This document shows positions 1 to 11,879 of a stretch of DNA of 64,000 nt, one piece after another. The stretch spans positions 33,326,811 through 33,390,810 of the forward strand of contig NC_045128.1 of assembly GCF_007655135.1 (NCBI RefSeq), written 5' to 3'. The DNA comes from Punica granatum (Eukaryota > Streptophyta > Magnoliopsida > Myrtales > Lythraceae). Position 1 is the stretch's first letter. Each line of letters begins with the position of its first letter. The notes below the pieces were generated by a model. It made no database searches. It saw nothing but the letters and a program-made list of their open reading frames with translations, and was not told the origin of the DNA. The position numbers and the translations under genes were made by a program.

Positions 1-1550
1 TAATCATATGAGTGAAACTGTTATTATTATTTATGAATTCACAACAAAATATCTAAAATAGTATTTTCAAAAAAATAAATTAAATATCCAATGCAATTTA
101 AATAAGATAAATGGTAGCAAGTTGTCATTAAACTATTAAAATGAGTGTTGAATATATTAAAATTAATATTTAAGAATTTTTCGTCAAAGTTAACAATTCT
201 AATAAAATGAATATAATTACCATTAAAAATAAACTCGTGCAATTAGGGTTAGAAATATCAATTTGTTTTATTTATCAATTAATTTTCTTATTCTTATAAA
301 ATTTGAAAAATAAATGCCGAAAAACGATATGTTTTGCTTTAGCCACTGTCCTTATTTTTTTTCAATTAAGGTCGAAGATAGGATATAATTTGAGAATATT
401 TTTATAATTATAAAATATATTTAATTTTAGTATTCATATATCCATTTATCTATATATATAGTAATGTACATATGAGGAAGCTCCACGAACTAATATAATT
501 TAGAAAATTATATATCTATGTAGATTTTATAGTTATAGATATATATGTGTGTGTGTTAATTAAAAGTTGGTATATATAAATGATAAATGTGTAATTTCAT
601 AAATATTTAAAATTCAAATTTAAATTGTTCAAATTATCAATGGGATATTTAATTAATTAATTAAATGACTTAAAATCAAGTTTTTTATTTAAAAAACTAA
701 ATAAATCACGCAACTTTAAAATACAAAGATAGGACACTAAAAGAAACAATTAATTTTTATTTATGTCATTTTTAAAAAAGATAAAGATTATCATGAGCCA
801 CTAATCTAATGGAATTAAGGTTATTTGAAAAATTAAAATTTATCACAAATTCTATAAGCTTATGATTCATTAAAAAAAACTAACATTTGAAAATTAGAAT
901 CTCACAAAACAATGTTTTTTAGAGCAAAATAAATTTGTGACTTAGTAAAAATATGAACTGAATTTCCATGATAAGACAATATATTGATCATTAATCGATA
1001 TATAATTCATATAGCATAAGAAAGTTAGTTACAAAATTTGTATTTAATCATTTATATTTAGTCTAATATTATTGAAGATTATTGTTTTGAGTTTTAAATT
1101 AATCATTTATTTTTACTAATACGAAAAGTTTATAGTTAAAAATCTAAATAGTTCTCATAAAAATATTAACAGGTATACGATAATGAATATGTTCAACGCA
1201 CGTGATAGAATACTAGTTTTTTTTAGTAAATTTTCACCCAAGACTATTTTAGTTACACCAAAAATTCACCAAACCTGTAAAATAAAATTTCTATTCACGT
1301 GCATACTGATTCCCCATCTCTCCATTTCAATATATCATTTGGACAAACAGATTTATATCGACTCGTGTATTCAATCGGGAAACTCAGTAAATTAAATAGA
1401 TTGACGGTTTCCGTTCGGGCAGCCGAGGCTAGTAACAGCGCGTGGGAGTGTTTTTTTTTTTTTTGGGTCTCACCTGAGACCATGAGCGCTGACTTTTTCC
1501 ACTGACACCAAAATCCGTTTCAGATGCTTTCTTCCACCCTCTCCTTTCCC
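1..1550. other. AT-rich intergenic DNA, no gene seen
   Basis: This is very AT-rich sequence with only short ORFs of no family character. Its last few hundred bases lie upstream of the peptide gene at 1655 and act at least partly as its promoter. An ACGTG core sits near 1297. I see no transposon signature. Confidence 0.6.
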
Positions 1551-1557
1551 CGCCCAT

Positions 1558-1564
1558 TATAAAT
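1558..1564 (+). promoter_or_regulatory. TATA box of the IDA-like gene
   Basis: TATAAAT lies 91 bases upstream of the ATG at 1655, followed by a pyrimidine-rich CT stretch typical of plant transcript leaders. That predicts transcription starting near 1590 with a leader of about 65 bases. Confidence 0.65.
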
Positions 1565-1654
1565 TCTCTCTTCCTCCCGTCTCAACTCTCAACGCAGAAA
1601 ACCATATAACCCTTCTACACGGACATATCCCTTTCCTGGCTTCCTCCCTCTCTA

Positions 1655-2038
1655 ATGGCGTTCCCGCATAAGCTCGTAGCCCCGTCCCTTGTATTCCTCC
1701 TCTTCGTCGCATCATCGGAATCATCACGCTTGCTGCTCAAAGACTGCAGCCGGCACAGCCGCATGGCACGGGCCAAACCTGCCCTCAACCTCGCCCTCCC
1801 TGGAGATAGTAATGTCATCGCCTTCCCCAGTGCCAAGCCTCGGCCGTCCCCCGAGGGAGATCGTCCCAAGCACGCCTTTCCTTCATTCGGCAGGAAATCC
1901 GGCGCCGGAGCTGCGGCATCATCCTCCGGGAGATCGTTTCGGCAGATGTTCCTGAATGCACTCCCGAAGGGCCCAGTCACGCCTTCCGGGCCCAGCAAAG
2001 GGACCAACCGCACAAAGCTTAAGGACCTACGGGACTAG
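1655..2038 (+). CDS. IDA-like (IDL) secreted peptide precursor, 127 aa
   Basis: This is a single-exon precursor of a small signalling peptide. Residues 1 to about 23 form a hydrophobic signal peptide. A basic, low-complexity variable region follows. Near the C-terminus (residues 103-118) it has an LPKG lead-in and then PVTPSGPSKGTN. This aligns with the 12-residue IDA/IDL core (P-x-x-P-S-x-P-S-K-x-x-N). IDA family peptides are secreted, processed and hydroxylated on proline, and bind HAESA-type receptor kinases to control organ separation, lateral root emergence and defence. Two things are odd: the usual Arg-His before the final Asn is Gly-Thr, and nine residues follow the core, so C-terminal trimming would be needed. 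The PIP/PIPL families share the SGPS core, but the LPKG lead-in favours IDL. A TATA box lies upstream and an AATAAA signal downstream at 2185. Confidence 0.85.
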   Translation: MAFPHKLVAPSLVFLLFVASSESSRLLLKDCSRHSRMARAKPALNLALPGDSNVIAFPSAKPRPSPEGDRPKHAFPSFGRKSGAGAAASSSGRSFRQMFLNALPKGPVTPSGPSKGTNRTKLKDLRD

Positions 2039-2184
2039 AGGGCAGATTTGGCCGAAATTAATGAACTTTAGACGTGTCTGCGTTTTTTCTTTTCCTTTTT
2101 CTTCCCTCTCGTTTCTTTTTGCTGGCTTGTCATTTTTCTTAATGTTCTTAGGTTTTTTTCCAGATTTTTTTTTCTATTTATGTA

Positions 2185-2190
2185 AATAAA
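2185..2190 (+). terminator. Polyadenylation signal of the IDA-like gene
   Basis: AATAAA follows a T-rich stretch about 147 bases after the stop codon. It is the most plausible near-upstream element for 3' end formation of the IDA-like transcript. Confidence 0.45.
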
Positions 2191-2209
2191 TAGTTCATAT
2201 GTGCCAATT

Positions 2210-2281
2210 TTGAGACAAGAAAACAAGTTTTATTAGCTTGATCAAGAGAAATTTAGTATTAAACTTGTTTTCTTGTCTCAA
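2210..2281. repeat. Perfect 21-bp inverted repeat with 30-nt loop
   Basis: The arm at 2210-2230 is the exact reverse complement of 2261-2281, with core TGAGACAAGAAAACAAGTTT, separated by 30 bases. The pair starts 20 bases after the AATAAA of the peptide gene. It could be a transcript-end hairpin, a small-RNA foldback or the core of a tiny inverted-repeat element. Nothing here decides between them. Confidence 0.9.
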
Positions 2282-2299
2282 TCAATTTTAATCAGAAGC

Positions 2300-5200
2300 T
2301 GCTATATTCAAGAATTGAATTTCGACAATGAATCCTACAAAACATTAACTATCGGTCCCCATCACTTTAATCCGCTCCTCATGGACCCGATACGTTCCAA
2401 TTCCGACGATCATCAGTTAGTTCATATAATCTAATTTCTCTCTCGACTTCTCCAAAAATTAAATGAATAAATATGTCTACATAAGCTAGACAAGTATAAA
2501 TATTCCCTTGGGCCCAGGACGTGAGAATTTAACTCTGTGAATCTCCTGAGCCGAGATAGTGTGGACAATCTGTCTTCAACTTGTTTGGAAAGATAGAACA
2601 GTCGAGATGCGCATAAGCTGATCCTGACAATACATGATTGCATCAAACCAAAACTAAAATTTAACATTATTTATCTCGGTCCATATAAATTACAAGACTA
2701 ACGACACCAAAAACATAGACCATAATTATTGTGTTCTTGACAATATGTGAATCCTAAGACTACGTACACATGGTTGTCTACGTTGCATCACGTCAATGTT
2801 GACAATGGGAGACCTCACGAGTCATTTAAAACATTTCCATATATCAAGAGTTATATACATATACTGATACACACACATATATATACATACTTGTTGCGCG
2901 TATCATGTTGGCAACAAGTGAATTATATTATCCATTGCGTGAAGTCACTAAATAAAAAGAAAATGACAGTACTGAAATTGACTGTGGCGTTGAGTCCTCC
3001 ACGTCTAAAACACGGAAAATGCCCACTGAAAATGACGTGTGTCACTTACAATTCGTCGGTTTCCCGCTTCTTTTCTTCCTCGTGATAGGCCCGAAAATAT
3101 CCTTCTACGGTCAACCATTTCGAGACCCGACATTTGTGTTAGCCTACCAAACTTGACGAATTTTCCATATCTCCTGTTGATAGTAAAAATTAATTATCGT
3201 AATAAAACTTATTTCAAGACGAGATGTTTTCAACTTATTGGTCATGATTATAAGCGATATAATAATATAAAAATTCAAATAAAATTCTAACTTGACGAGA
3301 TGTCTTCGCTTTATTGACTGAAATTGATTACCGTAATAAAACTTATTTTTATGGAAATAATGACGAATGTTTTGTAAGATGTGGGAGTAATTAAGTTCAG
3401 AGTAAATTTACGCATATATGTTCTGTTTGATTTCTTCTGGGCTTCTGTCCTGCTGCTATCCTACCAAAAACATAAATAAATAAATTTACGCATTTATCGT
3501 ATCAAAATCGTGAGCTTTTATGATGTGCTGTATCGTTGACATCACTGTGAATCCGATTAGAACCAACGCGATTGATGATGGATTTGCTCCCTCGACCCGA
3601 TCCTGGGAACTGAGAAGGTACTCCGTGTGGAGAAAGTGCATTGAGATATGAATTGGGTTAACACGACACAAGCCATGCCATATCTCTTTCAGCTTTCCAT
3701 CATCTGATTCTAGTGCGATAAATTTATTGCACGCCATGCTTGTAAGTAGTAATCATATGACATGTGATGGTCTCACGTGATTTTTAACTAATAAAATCTC
3801 ACGTGACTGATGAATTGCCACTAACACGGATCTCTGGTTAAAGAACTCGACTTCGGTTAACATTTACACGGTTTTATTCCGGTTCAATGGCTTTCTGTTT
3901 GAACTCGTTCATGGATGAGGTCCAAATCCGAACATGAAGCAACCACGTCCGTTTGTTTTTGGATCAAATTCGAATTTACACGTTTACATAGATCTAAAAT
4001 CGAAAGCGAATGTTACCTCTGAAAACCAGACCTCAAAGGATACTTGGTGTTCCGGTTCGATTCTGGCTTACCGATTTCTACAGGCCCGCCTTTTCTAGAT
4101 TAAATAAACCGGCCTGATAGAAATGGGCCACTGCCGGGCTGCGGTCCACTGCCCTTAACACGTATCAGTCACCTCTATATTTCAAAAATCACTTGATTTT
4201 GATTTGCTTGCTCGCTCAATCAATCTCTCTTTAGCTAAGGGCAACTGTTAGGCAAATCATTCCTGCCTCTGCGATGCAGACAACAGAAGCCTCATTGATA
4301 ATCTCTTATCGTGGTCCAGCGGAACGAATGGGTGACCACTTAAGTTCAATCATTAGAAGCGATGGAAAGGGCAAATTCTGCTTTCATACATCATTTTCGA
4401 GCATGAACATTTTCACCGGGTGCATGTGTCGAGAAAACACTTAAAACAGCTCAACATCCAAGTGCATATTGCTCTATTTTTTTTTTCCTTAATGTGAGAA
4501 AGAAATTCATAGGCGAGTATATATGTAGATGGGGATTGGGATCTGATCAACAAGATATCTTTAGAGACTCTTTTATCTCCTATGGTCGCGTTTGGCCGCA
4601 CTACGACAAACGGGACTAAGAGGGGGGGTCCGCGTTGGCCACATCATATTTTTATTTTATGGACCAACCAATTCAATCATATTATTAAGCCAATCGAGGG
4701 GCTTGGACCCATTACCCCTATCCACCTACACAAATAAACATGTTTATTATCATATCTATATATCCATATTTAGCAAATCCTTGTCCTCTTCCTATTTAGT
4801 TAGGTTCTTAATATTAATTATTCATCAAAAAAAAAGGTTCTTAGTATTAACCTATCCAAGAAAAAGAAAAGTTCTTAATCAAGAACGGACCGGGAAACTG
4901 GTGGGACAAATTCCCCTCAAAATTTTGAGAGCTTAAAGAACGAGTTTTTTTTTTTATAAAAAGTCATCTTATTATTCGTTCCTTCATATTTTAAATCTCG
5001 GGTCTGTCCCTCTTGTTAATATTAATAAGATCAATAGTAAGCACCAAGAATGGTGGGTCCGAATAAAGGTGAAATTGCATGGAATCAGATCCAAGTTTCC
5101 TTGCAGGTTAAGGAAACCATGTCTCTCTTTTTCTCGCGCAGGGGATTAATAAAAAGGATGGACGGCAGCCTGCTGTCCGTATTCATGACTTTTTTACCGC

Positions 5201-6940
5201 GAAATAGTTGATGTTACGTGCTGAAGATGGTGCGGCGAATACTCGACCGAAGAGTATTAAGAATAAGATGACGATATATTGAGAGAAATTGTTTTAGCGG
5301 TGCGATGAACTTAACTTGAGCAGGTCCCGTCTCATATGAATGCTTGCAGATCGAAATGACTTTTTCTATAGTTAATTTTACGAAATTGTAAAATTATTGT
5401 TGTCGCTATAATAGAATAAACCTTGAGGATGATTATCGTGATTTATGTATTATCTCTTATTTGATGAGATTAGCGGCTTAAATGAATCAAGTAAAGTGAA
5501 TCAGTATCTCTCTATTGGGAACATCCATAAAGGTAAAGCAAAGATTGGAGAGGATTGGATTTGTCCCAACTCTCGAAGGATTTCAAATATTGGAAAAATT
5601 ATTGGACGGCATTACCTCACTATGTGATGTGAGGAAATCAATGAAAATGCAATAAATTCATAAATGGATACTAAAGTATGAGCAATTACTAAATTATAAG
5701 AATATTGATTCTTTCTAATCGTATCATTATTATAAGATCATTTAAAAATTTCTCGATTGGATGAGAGGGGATGGATCGATCCAATAGATATTTGGTTCAG
5801 GAATTGAGCTACGCTGAAAAATCCCATTATATGGTAATTGAATCTCTTGTCTAACACTTTGAAGAATGATCTCTTTCCTGTATCACTTTCAATTCTTATC
5901 CCTTCATATATTAGGGAAAGACCAAGCTACCGGTCAGAGGTGAAACTAGCCATTCAAAATCTTAGCATACAAAGATGAATTTTAATAATAATTCCTCAAA
6001 ATTGTCGCAATTATATGATTTTTCTTCACATACGTGATCAGGAAAAAAAAAAGTCATCTTATTTTAAATATTTACAGCGCATAAATTCATGTGTTAATAA
6101 ATTCAATGATACATCTTCATCTTTTTCTATATATTTTAAATTTGAAGGAATAAGTAAATACTAATGGATTTCATAGTACTAGACCCATGTGTTATTTACG
6201 GTGCATAAATTCATGTGTTAATAAATTCAATGATACATCTTTATCTTTTTCTGTGTATTTTAGAATTTGAAGGAATAAATAAACATTGATGGATTTCATA
6301 GTATTATGCTCATTTACCTCCTTCAAACTAAAAAAAAAAAAAAGAAACACTGATGGACTATCCATAAATATTTCACTTCAAATTATTGGGCATACACAAC
6401 TGCAATACCCCAGTTTTATTCTTGGAAATTATCTACCCTTTAATTCCATCTTTAAAAAAGTACATATCGACGAAGAACCTACATGCAAAGCTGTCAAAAT
6501 CGAGATTCTAATGAACAGTAAAGGGTACATAAATCCGAAAGAAAAATTGAATTATAGAAATTATAAATTTCTGTAAGATATGAATGTAGCGTCTTGAAGG
6601 TAATTTTTATGCATATTCTTATGAATAATCACCTTTTTTTAGGTTAAACCAAGGATCAACACGCACTCCTACTAACATTCTACAAAGCAAACTGAGCATT
6701 TTCTCCTCATTATAAACACCGATTCTGCATAAAAAAGTGAGGCTACAAGAAATCATAAATTAATTTTCCATTTTTAAAGTCATATGTGTTATGGACTGGC
6801 ATTTTTGGTATCCCCGCAACTGTGATACTAGGGTTCTGATGATCGTGTATTGGTTGCCTTTATTGTGAGTGAGCTAATATGAGCTGCTATATCATAGGGA
6901 AACCAATCCAATCCATATAAACTAATTAAATTACATCAAT
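2300..6940. other. Intergenic DNA, no gene supported
   Basis: No ORF here has family features and I find no exon chain. The only structure noted is the 124-bp tandem duplication at 6071-6310, listed separately. The last 200 bases are likely promoter and leader of the alpha-galactosidase gene. Confidence 0.55.
6071..6310. repeat. Two-copy tandem duplication, period 124 bp
   Basis: The copy beginning TTTACAGCGCATAAATTC at 6071 recurs at 6195 as TTTACGGTGCATAAATTC. The following roughly 110 bases run in parallel with a few substitutions. It is AT-rich and non-coding. Confidence 0.85.
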
Positions 6941-7140
6941 GAAATAATTATGCTGACCTGTCAGTCGAACGGATAATATATCGAAGAAATTGCTTATTTC
7001 CCTGTTCTTATACGGAACTACCGGACCTGACCACTTCATCATCATCAATCATCAATACTACTTATGTCCTGTCTCTGATTCTTCCTCCCCTGCACCGAAC
7101 TCCAACCCAATACCTTGCAAGAGCTCGAGACAGAGCATCC

Positions 7141-10100
7141 ATGGCGAGGAGGGGCACTACTTCCCCGCTTCTTTTGATTCTCTACCTAGCGGCGATCTTC
7201 GTTGCTGGTACTGCAGGGAGAGTAGGGAATCTCCTGCAGAGCTACGAGAAGCCGGGCTTCAGCGGATCGTTTAATCGGATTTTTGACACTTCCAAGTATG
7301 GGATTCTTCAGCTCAACAACGGCCTGGGTGGAACTCCTCAGATGGGGTCAGTGTCTTCCTCTTTCATAAAGATTCCCTTTTGACTTCTCGTTAGGAAGTT
7401 TTCTGGTATTGGTTCTCAGAGCTGTTTCCGTCGGATTACCGTTATGTCGGAGCTGAGCGAAGTGTCATCATCTCGTCATTGCTATTTCATATATTCCATG
7501 AAATTCCACATTTTTTCTTTGTTGGGGGTGCGAAAAAGCCCACACTCATATTTTCTTCCCCCGATAATGGTGGGAGAAAAAGTTACGTCGCGGTCCCGTT
7601 TTCTTGGTTTCCTGGTATTATGGGATTTGCCCTGCTGTGATCTTTGTTGCCTTGAATTTGAAGAGCTGGGACCTATAGAAAAGCAAGAAGACATAGATGA
7701 GCTTCGGCAGTTAAATGCTTGTTCATTGATATATATTCAGTTAGTTTTTGTGAGTCATTAGATTGCAGGTATCAGTCTGTTTTGTTAAAGGTCTAAATTT
7801 TATCACCTTCACGACTAGTCCTAGGATCTCTACTTATAACAATGATATAACCGGTAATTAATCATTTTCACTTAGTCCTAATGGAATTGTTTTTGTCATA
7901 TCATGAATGTAACTGGGTTTTCCTTTTGGGGACAGGTGGAATAGCTGGAATTTTTTCGCCTGTGATATCAACGAAACTGTTATCAAGGAAACAGGTGTTC
8001 TTTTCTTTCACAGATGGTAAACTTAATAATTGTAAATGTTTTGTTTGCGATGCCCTCAATGTTTCTAGGATGATCTATCAATTAATGGTGAGTGTGAAGT
8101 GTGAGGACATGAGAAGGGAACTAGGAAAAGAATTTTCATCATTAGTGGAAGAATTTAGGAGGAAACCATGAGTGCTGGTTCTTTGATTGTTCCTGTCTTT
8201 AATTTTCTGTTTCTAAATTGACATGGTGGCGAACATTGACAAAGTTCTTAGGTGGTTGAGTACGCGAGATATGAGTCTCTTCATACCTTTTTTTGAGTTA
8301 TATATTTATTCATTCCACAAATGGCCTCCTGGGAAGGCTATTACATGTCATAATTTCAATAGAGTCCCTCTTGTTGTGTTTGCCATGAACGGTCTCTAGG
8401 TGAAGTGCTGATATTTGCTACAGTTGTTACATTACAGTCAGTACAGACGAGTTTTTTGAAGATGTGTGTGACAGATCAAGCTGAGTCATAATGACACATC
8501 AAGCTTTTTATTCAGATGCCACTCGGATTTGCTGACATTTGTTTCTATAATGGACAGCCGACGCACTTATTTCGACTGGGTTGGCTGACTTGGGATACGT
8601 ATACGTCAATATAGGTATACTTCTCATCATTAAATTCTCTGTCGCATCATTCCACATTCTTTCTTGTAAATTTATGGAAGTTTAATTTTACTTGAATCTG
8701 CCTTCACAGATGATTGTTGGTCCGCTCCTGAAAGAAACTCAGAGGTTTTTAACACTTCACTTTTCTCGCATATCATTATACCAGCTTTCTCATGAATGAG
8801 GCATCTTAAAAGATGCACATATTTCATCCAGTGTATAACTTGTAACTTCAATAACGTTTGTCGTAGAGTAGAATTCTAAATTTTTCTTCTGATCCATTGC
8901 AGGGCCAACTGGTCCCTGACCCAGAAACTTTCCCATCAGGAATAAAGGCCTTAGCTGACTACATACATGGGAAAGGTCTTAAGCTTGGCATTTATTCTGA
9001 TGCTGGGTAGGGCGAAATTTCCAAATTAACAGCTTTCTTCTTAGTTTAGAAAATAGTGTTTGTAGCCTCGTGTCGTTAGGTCATTGCTTGCTGCTCCCAG
9101 GCTCATTCTCGTTTGTGTATTTAGGGCATTCACATGTCAAGTTCGACCAGGATCACTTTACCATGAATCTGATGATGCAAAGCTGTTTGCTTCTTGGGTC
9201 AGTTTCTGGTCTTCCCTGAACTCTCTGTTTTTTTCTACTTGATGTTTCTTGAACTTAAGTGACTTAAATGATCTATATGGATTGTTATTATCTTGCTCAC
9301 TGCAGCATGTCAAAGTGGTCTTTAAGTTTTGTGAATGAGCTCATAGGTTTAGAGGAAACAGCAGAAGTTGGGGTAGTGGCATAATTTCCAAATTCTCCTA
9401 TGTCATGTGCTTTGCTTCAAATATGGTGCTTATGCTTTCTGCTAGTGGTTAAAAATGATCAACTTGATAAAATGTTCATTTAATACACTTAAATATTAGC
9501 GTTACGCCTTCAACTGTTTTCCAGATTCTCACTGCATCAATGTAATATTTGTTGCTCCTTACTCTTCTTAATAGGGTGTGGATTACTTGAAGTATGACAA
9601 CTGTTATAACCTGGGAATTCCGCCAAAAAAGAGGTTACTTCAACTAAATTTTGTTTAGCTTTTGACGAACCTGTATCACTGAGTATCTCCTCTTACTCCA
9701 TCTGTTACCAATTGTTACCAAATTTAGGTATCCGCCAATGCAAAATGCTCTGAATGAGACGGGTCGCACGATTTTCTACTCTCTCTGTGAATGGTAGTCT
9801 GTTCTATCCATTTCTCACTGCAGAATCGTCATTATTCAATTACTTTTTAGTTTGTCGAGAAAATAATACATTCTTATGCTTTGATTTTATAGGGGTGTGG
9901 ATGACCCTGCCTTGTGGGCAGGCACTGTTGGGAACAGTTGGCGTACTACTGATGATATCAATGACTCATGGGTTAGGTCAGATATCCTGACTTACTGTCT
10001 CTCTTAACTGATAAGATTAACAGATTATGTAACTGAAAGAAAAATAAGGTTTTGGACTTAATTTTCTTATCATTGCAATGAACTAAATCTTGGGTTGTCC

Positions 10101-11215
10101 ATTGATTATGTGTTCATTTCACTTTATTTAGCATGACTACAATAGCTGATCTGAATGACAAGTGGGCATCCTATGCTGGCCCTGGGGGTTGGAACGGTAA
10201 GAACTAGGAAGTTTTGCTAATTAATTTCTAGTTCGTTGTTTGTTATTAGATATAAAAGATGAATATATTCGACATTATTTTTTGTAATTTATTTTCCTTG
10301 AAACAGACCCAGATATGTTGGAAGTCGGTAATGGAGGCATGACTTATCAGGAGTACCGTTCGCATTTTAGCATCTGGGCTTTGATGAAGGTATCCCTGTC
10401 TACTACTCGATCTATTTCTCTTGTTGGCTCCATTCAATACAAAATTGCATTTCCTTGTCAAGAGCGATCCTAAGTTCACCTTGAAGAATAGAAAGAGATC
10501 TTCAGTGATGCATTTTTCATTGTTTGCAGCTTCAGAGTTTTCTATGTATGATTACTTTATTAGATGGTCTGCAAATTCTCATAGTTTGCGAATGTTATGA
10601 GCAGGCTCCACTTTTGATTGGTTGCGATGTGAGAAATATGACTGCAGAATCTTACGAGCTTTTGACCAATAAGGAGGTTATAGCTGTGAACCAAGGTGAA
10701 GCTTCGCAAGTAAAATTTATAGAAATATTTAGCACGTTCTGTTCGCTATCACGGTAAACCTTATAGGCAAGCATTTTCCTTTCCTCGTTGGTTTTTTATT
10801 ATGCAAATCTTTCGGCAGATTCATTAGGGGTTCAGGGGAGGAAGGTGCAGTCTTCAGGGGAAGGTGGATGCCTCCAGGTCTGGGCTGGACCCTTGTCTGG
10901 GCATCGACTGGCTGTTGTCCTTTGGAACCGATGCTCGAAGGCTGCAACCATCACAGCTCAATGGGGAGCTCTCGGTCTCGAATCCAGCACAAGTGTCTCC
11001 ATAAGAGATCTGTGGCAGGTGAGGAAGAATTTTTCACGCTTAGCAGAACATTGACCTTTCAATTCCTAATCCTGTATTTATATTCATCTTTTTGGGGGTT
11101 GTAGCACAAAGAGATCGCAGGAGATGCGGTGTCATCGTTTGGTGCCCGGGTCGATTCTCATGACTGCAACATGTATATTTTTACACCACAGACAATATCT
11201 CGCTCTGAAATCTGA
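7141..11215 (+). CDS. Alpha-galactosidase, glycoside hydrolase family 27, 430 aa
   Basis: The enzyme hydrolyses terminal alpha-1,6-galactosyl residues, as in raffinose-family sugars, galactomannan and glycolipids. It acts in the wall, apoplast or vacuole. The 14 exons are 7141-7346, 7936-7994, 8558-8614, 8710-8744, 8903-9006, 9125-9197, 9575-9633, 9728-9793, 9893-9976, 10132-10196, 10307-10389, 10605-10695, 10819-11018 and 11105-11215. All introns are GT-AG and all phases close. Residues 1 to about 26 are a signal peptide. The substrate loop motif [10 protein letters not shown] is built across the exon 1/2 junction. The nucleophile is Asp186 in KYDNC and the acid/base is Asp241 in RTTDD (RxxxD signature). 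After the barrel comes the family's C-terminal beta domain. Length and catalytic residues are normal, so it should be active. It converges on the TRM1-type gene. Confidence 0.95.
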
Positions 11216-11879
11216 GTCCAGGAACAGGAGTAGCTCATGTCCGGTCTTAACCTTATCGAGTGGTTCAACAGAATGTCACCTTTTATGCAACTAGTTGGAT
11301 CCCCATGTCAGATGACGAGAAATAGTGCATGGAACACTCAGAAGTGTGAGCTTGTATTTAAGTCCCAAATGTATTTCTGTACATTCGATTGGCTCTCTGA
11401 GACGAGAGAGCATTATGAAGGTCGCGAACTCTTACTGAATAGAGGATCATCTTCATCTGCAACTGGCTCGTGTGTTAAAAGAGTTGTTACATATTAGTGG
11501 TCTGTTGTTGCATTAATATATCAGATAGCCAGATCATCAACTATGAACTCATTCGACTGGCACATTAGTTGCTAATCGAACGTCATTTGTTCAAGCAAAT
11601 AATGCTCATATTATTATGACTAAGGTCGATACACCCTACAGGGCATCACATGCCAGTAAAAGCTTCGGTTCCTGTCTTGCCTCAGTCTTCGAAGTTTGAT
11701 TCTGGAAACCGCTTTTAATCTTTCTCCTATTCAACTCCTATCCTGTTGTGCTTGAAAGTCAAAAGGATCGCAATTTCCCTTCCTTCTTCAATGAGAGAAG
11801 CCAAAATGCAAAAGGAAGGAGTCGGGGTCTGTTTCCCTCAGTACGGCCTACGCGAAGGACAGAATGGCTTAGCGACCAT
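11216..11879. other. Convergent intergenic gap
   Basis: This 660-base spacer separates two tail-to-tail genes and should hold the 3' untranslated regions of both. The ORFs across it are shadows of untranslated sequence. No mobile element is seen. Confidence 0.6.
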
